Assembly (NCBI GenBank): GCA_016712985.1
Contig: JADJQA010000057.1
Coordinates: 1 to 34,565, forward strand
Direction: 5' to 3'
Source: Sulfuritalea sp.
GTDB taxonomy: Bacteria; Pseudomonadota; Gammaproteobacteria; Burkholderiales; Rhodocyclaceae
DNA: 34,565 nucleotides
Shown here piece by piece: positions 22,591-29,712 of the stretch. Position 1 is the stretch's first letter; each line of letters begins with the position of its first letter. Below the pieces are notes generated by a model. It had not been told where the DNA came from. It was given only the letters and a program-made list of their open reading frames with translations, and searched no databases. Both the position numbers and the translations under genes were made by a program.

Positions 22591-24380
22591 ATGAGCACTT
22601 ATGCCGCCCCGCTGAAGGACATGCAATTCGTTCTGACCGAACTCGCCGGCCTCGACAAGGTCGCCGCCTTGCCCGGCTACGAGGAAGCGACGGCCGACGT
22701 GGTCGAAGCGATCCTCGAGGAGTCCGCGAAGTTCACCGGCGGCGTGCTGGCGCCGCTCAACTGGAGCGGGGACCAGGAAGGCGCGCAATGGGCCGACAAG
22801 GCGGTGACCATGCCCAAGGGTTTCAAGGAGGCCTATGCGCAGTTTGTCGACAACGGCTGGAATGCGCTGCCGGGCAATCCGGAGCACGGCGGACAGGGCC
22901 TGCCCAAGGTGGTCTCGGCGGCCGTGCAGGAGATGTGGAAGTCCTCCAACCTGTCCTTCTCGCTGTGTCCCTTGCTGACGCTGGGCGCCATCGAAGCGCT
23001 CGAGCTGGCAGGCACCGACGAACAGAAGGCCATCTACCTGCCCAACATGGTTTCCGGCAAATGGACCGGCACCATGAACATCACCGAGTCCCAGGCCGGT
23101 TCCGACCTGGCGGCGATTCGTTCGCGCGCCGTGCCGCAGGGCGACGGCACCTACCGGATCTTCGGCCAGAAGATCTTCATCACCTACGGCGATCACGACA
23201 TGGCGGAGAACACCATCCATCTCGTGCTCGCCCGCACGCCCGAAGCGCCCGAGGGCGTCAAGGGCATCTCGCTGTTCGTGGTGCCCAAGTTCATGGTCAA
23301 GCCCGACGGCTCGCTGGGGGAGCGCAACGATGTGTATTGCGTCTCCATTGAGCACAAGCTTGGCATCCACGCCAGCCCCACCTGCGTGATGGCGCTGGGC
23401 GACGGCGGCGGGGCGGTCGGCACGCTGGTCGGCAAGGAGAACCATGGCCTCAAGTACATGTTCGTGATGATGAACGCGGCGCGCTTCGCGGTGGGTCTCG
23501 AAGGCCTGGCGATCGGCGAGAGCGCCTATCAGCACGCGGTGGCCTATGCCCGCGATCGCGTGCAGGGCCGCGCCATCGAGGGCTCGGCAGCCGGTGTGCC
23601 GATCATCCGTCATCCGGACATCCGCCGCATGCTGATGCTGATGCGTTCGCAGGTCGAAGCCATGCGCGCGCTGGCCTATTCGGTGGCCGCCGCGCATGAC
23701 GCCGCGATGCGCCATCCCGACGCCGGGGAGCGCGCGCGGAACCAGGCCTATGTCGATCTGATGATCCCGGTGGTCAAGGGCTGGAGCACCGAGACCGGCA
23801 ACGAACTGGCCTACCTCGGCGTGCAGGTGCATGGCGGCATGGGTTTCATCGAAGAAACCGGCGCCGCGCTGTTCATGCGCGATGCGCGGATCACGACGAT
23901 CTACGAAGGCACCACGGGCATCCAGGCCAACGATCTGATGGGCCGCAAGATCGCCCGTGAAGGCGGCGCCACGCTCAAGGCCGTGACCGGCATGATGCAG
24001 CAGACCCGCGGCGAGGTGATGAAGCAGTCCGGCCCCGCGTTTGCCGCCATCGCCGCAGCGCTGGGGCGCGGCATCGAGGCGCTGCAGCAGGCGAGCGACT
24101 ACATCGTCGCCGGGTACGGCAGCGAGGTGCGCGCCGTCGCGGTCGGCGCCGTGCCTTTCCTGCGCCTGATGGGCGTGGTTTCAGGCGGCTGGATGATGGC
24201 GCGCGCCGCACTCGTGGCGCAGGCGAAGATCGTGTCCGGCGATGCTGATCCCTTCTTCCCGGCCAAGATCGCCACGGCGCATTTCTATGCCGACCACGTC
24301 ATGGCTGCCGCAGGGGTCTGGCGCAGGAAGTGGTGCAGGGCGGGGCGAGCGCGCTGGCGCTCGACGAGGCGATGTTCTGA
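22591..24380 (+). CDS. acyl-CoA dehydrogenase (about 596 aa type), frameshifted near the end
   Basis: This large-form acyl-CoA dehydrogenase oxidises an acyl-CoA to the enoyl-CoA and passes electrons to ETF. It has the FAD/substrate signatures WTGTMNITESQAGSDLAAIR and GVQVHGGMGFIEETGAALFMRDARITTIYEGTTGIQAN (catalytic Glu near residue 442) and a long C-terminal domain. The last 25 or so codons are out of frame: GGGG at 24313-24316 should carry one more G to give GLAQEVVQGGASALALDEAM and F with TGA at 24378. Because the shift is in a G homopolymer, base-calling error is likely. Without correction the frame runs on into hisI, giving a false fusion. A GGAG site precedes the ATG. The size resembles enzymes of the DmdC or fatty-acid group. 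Confidence 0.88.
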
Positions 24381-24633
24381 TCATCGCCAGCGCTGGTGGG
24401 AAACCGAAACCCGGGCTCCGCCCGCGCCGCCCACGCTATTCTTAGAGTTCGGACGCGATCGCCGGCGGCACTTGGTCTGCCGCATCGGATGGTTGATGTC
24501 GCGGGTCTTGTGGCGCAACGATCTGGAGCGACTAAACTGTCTGCGCCGCGCCCGCGAAGGGTGCCGTCAGGCGCCAATGCCACTAGAAAGTACTGGATTG
24601 GCCAACATCCACCGCACAAGGATTGCACAGTTC

Positions 24634-25011
24634 ATGATCAATATCGATTTCGAAAAAATGGGCGGATTGATTCCCGCCGTGATTCAGGACGCCGAGAACG
24701 GCCAGGTGCTGATGGTTGCCTTCATGGACGAAAAGACGCTGAATCTGACCCTGGAGTCCGGCAAGACCTGGTTCTTCAGTCGTTCCCGCAACAAGTACTG
24801 GATGAAGGGCGAGGAGTCCGGCAATACGCAGGACGTTGTCGAGGTGTTCACCGACTGCGATGCGGACACGGTCGTCATCAAGGTCAGGCAGAACGGCCCC
24901 GCGGCCTGCCATACCGGCAACCGTAGCTGCTTTTTCGTGAAATGGGAAAACGGGGCCTGGGTGGAGCATTCGAATCCGCTGTTCGACCCGGCGCAGGTGT
25001 ACAAGAAATGA
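24634..25011 (+). CDS. hisI: phosphoribosyl-AMP cyclohydrolase
   Basis: The 125-residue protein is HisI, which opens the purine ring of phosphoribosyl-AMP in histidine synthesis. Visible motifs are LMVAFMDEKTLNLTLESGKTWFFSRSRNKYWMKGEESGN, the metal-binding DCDADT, and the zinc cysteines in ACHTGNRSCFF. The length is normal. I start it at the ATG for MINIDFEKM; the same frame extends upstream only because of the dehydrogenase frameshift. It overlaps hisG by ATGA. The rest of the his operon is not in the window. Confidence 0.93.
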   Translation: MINIDFEKMGGLIPAVIQDAENGQVLMVAFMDEKTLNLTLESGKTWFFSRSRNKYWMKGEESGNTQDVVEVFTDCDADTVVIKVRQNGPAACHTGNRSCFFVKWENGAWVEHSNPLFDPAQVYKK

Positions 25012-25898
25012 AGCAAGCGGTGATGGGCAATCTGTTGAAGTTCGGCATCCCCAAGGGAAGCCTGGAGGAGGCCACCGTCGAGCTGTTTCGCAAGGCCGGC
25101 TGGCGGATCACGACCGCATCGCGCAGCTATTTTCCCAGCGTAGACGACGACGAGATGAAATGCAGCCTGATTCGTCCGCAGGAGATGGGCAGGTATGTCG
25201 AACGAGGCACCATCGACGTCGGCATCGCCGGCAGGGACTGGGTCCGCGAAAGCGATTCGGCTGTCGTGGAAGTCTGCGAAATGGTCTATTCGAAGGTTTC
25301 CCGCGGCACGGTGCGCTGGGTGCTGGTGGTCAGCGATGATTCCAGGGTCCGCTCACCGGAGGATCTGCGCGGCGGCACCATCTCGACGGAGCTGGTGGGC
25401 TTCACCAAGCGCTACTTCGCCGAGCGCAATATTCCCGTAACCGTTGAATTCTCCTGGGGGGCCACCGAGGCCAAGGTGGTCGAGGGGCTGTGCGACGCCA
25501 TCGTCGAGGTCACCGAGACAGGTTCCACCATTCGTGCCAATGGCCTGCGCATCGTCTGCGACCTGATGGAGTCGCTGCCGGTCATGATCGCCAACAAGGC
25601 GGCATGGGACGACCCGTGGAAGCGGGTCAAGATCGAGCAGATAGCCACCTTGTTGCAATCGACGTTGCGAGCGGAAGGGATGGTGGGCCTGAAGATGAAC
25701 GCTCCCGGAGACCGCGTTGCGGCCATCACCGGGATCCTCCCCAGCCTCAATAATCCGACGGTTGCCCATCTGCACAATTCCGACTGGGTTTCGATCGAGA
25801 CCATCCTCCCGGAAAAGGAGGTTCGACGCATCGTTCCGCAACTGATGAAGCTCGGTGCCGAGGGAATCGTCGAGTACCCGTTGAACAAGATCATCTGA
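25008..25898 (+). CDS. hisG: ATP phosphoribosyltransferase, long form
   Basis: The 296-residue protein is HisG of the long, HisZ-independent type, the first and feedback-controlled enzyme of histidine synthesis. It has KFGIPKGSLEEATVELFRKAG at the start, the catalytic GRYVERGTIDVGIAGRDWV and the PRPP-binding ATEAKVVEGLCDAIVEVTETGSTIRANGL. The C-terminal part of about 80 residues (VGLKMNAPGDRVAAITGILP...SIETILPEKEVRRIVPQL) is the ACT-like regulatory domain absent from short HisG. The ATG chosen overlaps the hisI stop; a second ATG five codons on (MGNLLKF) is also possible. Most betaproteobacteria use short HisG plus HisZ, so a separate hisI-hisG(L) pair is unusual. Confidence 0.92.
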   Translation: MKQAVMGNLLKFGIPKGSLEEATVELFRKAGWRITTASRSYFPSVDDDEMKCSLIRPQEMGRYVERGTIDVGIAGRDWVRESDSAVVEVCEMVYSKVSRGTVRWVLVVSDDSRVRSPEDLRGGTISTELVGFTKRYFAERNIPVTVEFSWGATEAKVVEGLCDAIVEVTETGSTIRANGLRIVCDLMESLPVMIANKAAWDDPWKRVKIEQIATLLQSTLRAEGMVGLKMNAPGDRVAAITGILPSLNNPTVAHLHNSDWVSIETILPEKEVRRIVPQLMKLGAEGIVEYPLNKII

Positions 25899-26169
25899 GC
25901 AGACTGGCCCGGTGTCGATTTGCAGTACAGTACATGCTCCGTCCGACCGTGATGTCGATACAACCAGTCCGGCAGGTCTTGTGCGCGGTCCCGGCGGGCG
26001 GCCGCTTGTCGGGGAGATTGGTCTCGTCCGGGCTCGGAGTCGCGGAGTCGCGAACTAACAGTTGCCATCCCATCTGAATCACGGCAAGATACCCGCCCAT
26101 ACTCGCACTTGCAAATACCGAGGAAATGCCGGCATCACCGTGGCATGTAATTGTGCGTTGGGAGGGGGA

Positions 26170-26394
26170 ATGACTTTTACTTGGATACTCAACACGGCGA
26201 GCCTCTTTGCCATGACGGCAGGCTCGCTGCTGTTTTTTTTGAGCCTGTGGCAACACCCTCGATCCGGTGATGATGAATTGGCGACGGAACAAGAGCGCCG
26301 CGACAGGCAAAAACACAGGCGCCTGTATGCCATTGGCGGCGGGGTCCTGAGTCTCTGGTTCGTGATGCAATACCTCGGGGTGATCTGGCTGTAG
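26170..26394 (+). CDS. small two-helix membrane protein
   Basis: The 74-residue protein has two transmembrane segments (WILNTASLFAMTAGSLLFFL and LYAIGGGVLSLWFVMQYLGV) joined by a charged loop DELATEQERRDRQKHRR. I recognise no family. A GGGAGGGGGA ribosome site stands directly before the ATG, and a longer upstream extension in the same frame is not protein-like. It lies alone between hisG and the convergent ETF-QO gene. Confidence 0.75.
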   Translation: MTFTWILNTASLFAMTAGSLLFFLSLWQHPRSGDDELATEQERRDRQKHRRLYAIGGGVLSLWFVMQYLGVIWL

Positions 26395-26480
26395 CTGTCG
26401 GCCTGCCGCAAGTTCCACGGCTGGCAGTCACAAGCCAAGGCAGCGCTGCCACAACTCCGGTTGATGGGGCCGGCCGGCAA

Positions 26481-26510
26481 TTCCGCTTCGCCGGCCGGCA
26501 AGCGCCGACT
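26481..26510 (-). repeat. REP-like element copy 2
   Basis: A 30-bp sequence, 29/30 identical to 19275-19304, lies 3 bp beyond the stop of ETF-QO. A further GCCGGCCGGC decamer sits at 26469-26478, so the two form a hairpin. A weaker relative (AGTCGGCGCCGGCGGGACGG) follows the last gene at about 34409. Confidence 0.72.
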
Positions 26511-26512
26511 TT

Positions 26513-28144
26513 CTACATCTGCTGGTAGATCGGCCCCTCGCCGCCCTGCGGCACCACCCAGTTGATGTTCTGCGTCGGATCCTTGATGTCGCAGGTCTTG
26601 CAATGCACGCAGTTCTGCGCGTTGATCTGCAGGCGCGGATTGTTGCCGCCTTCGTCGCGCACGATCTCATACACGCCGGCCGGGCAGTAGCGCTGCTCGG
26701 GGGCGTCGTAGAGCGCGAGGTTGGTGGCGATCGGCACATCGGCATTTTTCAGTTGCAGGTGGCAGGGCTGGTCTTCCTCGTGGTTGGTGTTGGAGAGGAA
26801 GACCGAAGAGAGCCGGTCGAAGGTCAGCACCCCGTCGGGTTTGTCGTATTCGATCGGCTTGCATTCGGCGGCGGGCTTGAGCTTCAGGTGATCGGCCGTG
26901 TTATGCAGGGTCCACGGCGCCTTGCCGCGCAGCAGCACCTGGTCGATGCCGAACATCAATGAACCGGTCCACAAGCCCTTTGCCATCCACGGCTTGAAGT
27001 TGCGCGCGGTGTGCAGTTCCTCGTAGAGCCACGAGTCGCGGAAAGCTTCGGGGTAGGCCGTCAATGCGTCGTTGGCGCGGCCGGCGGCAAGCGCTGCGGC
27101 CGCCGCTTCGGCCGCGAGCATGCCGCTCTTGATCGCGGCGTGGCTGCCCTTGATGCGCGAGGCAACCAGCATCCCGGCGTCGTCGCCGATCAGCGCGCCA
27201 CCGGGGAACTCGAGCTTGGGCAGGGACTGCAAGCCGCCCGATGCCAGCGCGCGCGCACCGTAGGCCAGGCGCTTGCCGCCCTTGAACAGCGGCGCGATCT
27301 GCGGATGCGTCTTCATGCGTTGCATCTCCTCGAAGGGCGCGAGGAAGGGGTTCTTGTAGCCGAGGCCGACGACGAGGCCGATCGACACGAGGTTTTCGCC
27401 GAAGTGGTAGATGAAGCCGCCGCCGTAGGTGTCGGACTTCATCGGCCAGCCGAAGGTGTGCATCACCAGGCCCTTTTCGAAGTGCTCGGGATCGACTTCC
27501 CAGAGTTCCTTGACGCCCAGGGCGTAGGTTTGCGGATCGGACGCAGCGCGCAGCTCGAACTTTTCCTCGACCTGCTTGCCCAGGTGGCCGCGGCAGCCCT
27601 CGGCGAAAAGCGTGTATTTGGCCAGCAGTTCCATGCCGGGCTGATGGTTGGCCGTGGGCTGGCCATCGTGCCCGATGCCCATGTCACCCGTCGCCACGCC
27701 GCGCACCGCGCCCTTGTCGTCGTAGAGCACCTCGGCGCCGGCGAAGCCGGGGTAGACCTCGACGCCCAGCGCCTCGGCCTGCGCGCCCAGCCAGCGGCAG
27801 AGCTGGCCCAGGCTGATGATGTAGTTGCCGTGGTTCGCAAAGCAGCCCGGCAGGAGCAAGGTCGGCAGATCGACGAATCCGTGCTGCGTGAGGAAGGCAA
27901 AGCGGTCGCGGGTGACCGCCGTGTCCATTGGCGCTCCCTGCGCCTGCCAGTCGGGAATCAGCTCGGTCAGCGCGCGCGGATCCATGACCGCGCCGGAGAG
28001 GATATGGGCGCCGATTTCCGAGCCCTTCTCGATCAGGCAGACGTTGATCTCGGGATTGATCTGCTTCAGGCGGATCGCGGCGGAAAGGCCTGCCGGGCCA
28101 CCACCCACGATGACGACGTCGAACTCCATGGCTTCGCGCTGCAT
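26513..28144 (-). CDS. electron transfer flavoprotein-ubiquinone oxidoreductase
   Basis: The 543-residue protein is ETF-QO, the membrane-associated enzyme passing electrons from ETF to ubiquinone. It begins with the FAD dinucleotide fold FDVVIVGGGPAGLSAAIRLK, has GAHILSGAVMDPRALTELIP and the quinone-side region GGLQSLPKLEFPGGALIGDD, and ends with a 4Fe-4S site (YCPAGVYE, CVHCKTCDIKDPTQNINWVV). The length is normal. The first ATG (MQREAMEF) has GAGG five bases upstream; MEFDVV is an alternative. It is divergent from the PHA depolymerase across about 70 bp and completes the ETF pathway with the etf and dehydrogenase genes a few kilobases to the left. Confidence 0.95.
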   Translation of the reverse strand: MQREAMEFDVVIVGGGPAGLSAAIRLKQINPEINVCLIEKGSEIGAHILSGAVMDPRALTELIPDWQAQGAPMDTAVTRDRFAFLTQHGFVDLPTLLLPGCFANHGNYIISLGQLCRWLGAQAEALGVEVYPGFAGAEVLYDDKGAVRGVATGDMGIGHDGQPTANHQPGMELLAKYTLFAEGCRGHLGKQVEEKFELRAASDPQTYALGVKELWEVDPEHFEKGLVMHTFGWPMKSDTYGGGFIYHFGENLVSIGLVVGLGYKNPFLAPFEEMQRMKTHPQIAPLFKGGKRLAYGARALASGGLQSLPKLEFPGGALIGDDAGMLVASRIKGSHAAIKSGMLAAEAAAAALAAGRANDALTAYPEAFRDSWLYEELHTARNFKPWMAKGLWTGSLMFGIDQVLLRGKAPWTLHNTADHLKLKPAAECKPIEYDKPDGVLTFDRLSSVFLSNTNHEEDQPCHLQLKNADVPIATNLALYDAPEQRYCPAGVYEIVRDEGGNNPRLQINAQNCVHCKTCDIKDPTQNINWVVPQGGEGPIYQQM

Positions 28145-28173
28145 GCTGACCTCGATGAATTGGATAGTCGGCC

Positions 28174-28183
28174 GATTATAATC
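28174..28183. promoter_or_regulatory. palindromic TATAAT between ETF-QO and depolymerase genes
   Basis: GATTATAATC is a perfect palindrome containing a consensus -10 hexamer readable in either direction. It sits in the short divergent gap, but -35 matches at proper spacing are weak on both strands. It may be a shared or single promoter element. Confidence 0.4.
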
Positions 28184-28218
28184 TTGAACGACCCCCTAAC
28201 CCTTGCGCCACGCTGCTC

Positions 28219-28308
28219 ATGGAACACCAATTCAAGCTCGCTTGGACCCACCGGGCGCTGGCCAGCCGGCTGCTTCCCGTCACCCTGTCCTCCCTGTCGG
28301 TGCGCTGA
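28219..28308 (+). CDS. possible 29-codon leader frame
   Basis: An ATG-started frame MEHQFKLAWTHRALASRLLP followed by VTLSSLSVR ends four bases before the depolymerase ATG, which itself lacks a ribosome site. It may be a leader coupling translation, or the N-terminal stub of a lost gene. The evidence is position only. Confidence 0.25.
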   Translation: MEHQFKLAWTHRALASRLLPVTLSSLSVR

Positions 28309-28312
28309 TTTG

Positions 28313-29407
28313 ATGAGCCGGGCTTCGCGCTTGCGATGCGCCGGCATCCTGTCCCTGCTGTTCGCGGCTTGCGTTGCCGCCGCGCCGCCCTTGCCAGGGT
28401 TGTCCGCGGACACCTCCGCGGTCACGGTTTCCGGAGTCTCGTCCGGTGGCTACATGGCGGTGCAGTTTCAGGTCGCCTATTCGGCGCTGGTTCGCGGCGC
28501 CGGGGTGATTGCGGGCGGACCGTTTTACTGCGCCGCGGGCTCGGTCAGACGGGCGCTGGGCAACTGTATGGAGCCTGCCGGCAAGAAAGCGCCGCCGACA
28601 CCCGCCGAAACCTGGAAAGCCATCAAACAACTGGCCGAATCGGGAAGGATCGACCCCGTCGAGAAGCTGCGCGACGACCGCGTCTGGCTGCTTTCCGGCG
28701 GCAAGGACAAAACCGTCGCGCCGGCGGTAATGGACTCGCTGGCAGCTTTTTACCGTAGTGTGCTGCCGGATGACGTGGTGCGCTATGTCAAGGTGCCGGA
28801 TGCCGGGCACGCGATGATCTCGGTGGCCGACGTGAAGCCGAATGGCTGCGACACTTCCCGGCCGCCATATATCAATCGCTGCAAGGATTTTGACGCCGCC
28901 GGCCAGTTGCTGACGCATTTGCTCGGGCCGCTCAAGCCTCCCGTGACGCCAGTCGAAGGCGAGACTGTCGCCTTCGACCAGCGTCCCTTCATCGCCGACC
29001 GGCCGATTGACGCCAGCCTGGGCGATGAAGGCTACGTTTTCGTGCCTGCGACCTGCCGCGACGGCGGTTGCCGGATCCATGTCGCGTTTCATGGCTGCCG
29101 TCAGAGCGCCGGCGAAATCGGCCGGCGTTTTGTCGAAGGCGCCGGCTACAACAACTGGGCCGCCGGCAACCGCATCGTTGTGCTCTATCCGCAGACCACC
29201 TCGCGCCATGGCTTCGCTTTCGGCTCGGTCAAATGGATGCTGAACCCGAAAGCCTGCTGGGACTGGTGGGGCTATTCCGGCAGCGGCTATCACACCCGCG
29301 ATGGGGTCCAGATGCGCGCGGTGCGCGCGATGATTGAAGCACTGGGAATGCAGCCGAACCCGCTAGAATCCCGCCAGCAAGCAGCGCCCGCCAGCGGCAA
29401 ACCCTGA
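28313..29407 (+). CDS. extracellular short-chain PHA depolymerase-like protein
   Basis: The 364-residue protein has an N-terminal signal sequence (SRASRLRCAGILSLLFAACV; LFAAC could also be read as a lipobox). It then has an alpha/beta hydrolase with the nucleophile in VSGVSSGGYMAVQF (GxSxG) placed close to the N-terminus, as in type 2 extracellular poly(3-hydroxybutyrate) depolymerases. Later segments HVAFHGCRQSAGEIG, NNWAAGNRIVVLYPQTTSRH and CWDWWGYSG are typical of this family, as is the acid/His region AGHAMI. It probably hydrolyses polyhydroxyalkanoate or related esters outside the cytoplasm. It is divergent from ETF-QO. With acetoacetyl-CoA synthetase further on, it fits use of hydroxybutyrate and acetoacetate. 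Confidence 0.85.
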   Translation: MSRASRLRCAGILSLLFAACVAAAPPLPGLSADTSAVTVSGVSSGGYMAVQFQVAYSALVRGAGVIAGGPFYCAAGSVRRALGNCMEPAGKKAPPTPAETWKAIKQLAESGRIDPVEKLRDDRVWLLSGGKDKTVAPAVMDSLAAFYRSVLPDDVVRYVKVPDAGHAMISVADVKPNGCDTSRPPYINRCKDFDAAGQLLTHLLGPLKPPVTPVEGETVAFDQRPFIADRPIDASLGDEGYVFVPATCRDGGCRIHVAFHGCRQSAGEIGRRFVEGAGYNNWAAGNRIVVLYPQTTSRHGFAFGSVKWMLNPKACWDWWGYSGSGYHTRDGVQMRAVRAMIEALGMQPNPLESRQQAAPASGKP

Positions 29408-29571
29408 CCGGTGGGCAGTTTTCCAAAGCCACGGCCTGATCCCGGGAGCATCACCGCAATTTTGGTTACCGCAATCAGATGCTCATCCGCTTGGGCAAGT
29501 CGATATCTTTGCCCGAGGCTTTGCGGGCAGCTTGTCTGTAGATCATCCAGGAACGAAACAGGGGAATCACC

Positions 29572-29712
29572 ATGAACACACTGACCACTCCGATCCGGCA
29601 GCCATCGCCGCAACGCCTCGCCGGCACGCGCCGGACGGATTTCATCGCGGCGGCCGACAGGTGCTGGAAGGCTGGTCTCGCCGGGTCGCAACCGATGAGG
29701 GCCGGCACGTGA
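29572..29712 (+). CDS. 46-codon leader homologous to acetoacetyl-CoA synthetase N-terminus
   Basis: Starting after an AGGGGA ribosome site, this frame reads MNTLTTPIRQPSPQRLAGTR then RTDFIAAADRCW. It aligns with the first 33 residues of the synthetase at 32425 (MKTLNAPIWQPSPQRIAGTR, LTAFIAAADRRW); the DNA over about 98 bp differs at 13 positions. It then diverges and stops, the TGA overlapping the GTG of the HDOD-receiver-GGDEF gene (GTGA). It is either the stub of a second synthetase gene or a duplicated 5' end now acting as a translated leader. Confidence 0.6.
   Translation: MNTLTTPIRQPSPQRLAGTRRTDFIAAADRCWKAGLAGSQPMRAGT

Noticed and set aside
22051..23832. A 593-codon minus-strand frame
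   Set aside because: It is antisense to the CbiM-like and acyl-CoA dehydrogenase genes and shows His/Arg/Gly-rich shadow composition with no motif.
22591..25011. A single 806-codon frame fusing acyl-CoA dehydrogenase to HisI
   Set aside because: The last dehydrogenase codons are out of frame because of a one-base loss in a G run; the natural stop in the correct frame is at 24380 and HisI has its own ATG at 24634. The linker is arginine-rich noise.
27011..28312. A long plus-strand frame continuous with the PHA depolymerase, suggesting a large fusion
   Set aside because: The upstream part is antisense to ETF-QO and has no domain signature; the depolymerase has its own signal peptide beginning at 28313.
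29532..29708. N-terminal extension of the HDOD-receiver-GGDEF protein from an upstream ATG
   Set aside because: In another frame this DNA encodes the acetoacetyl-CoA synthetase-like leader with its own ribosome site, and the extension has no HDOD-like sequence.
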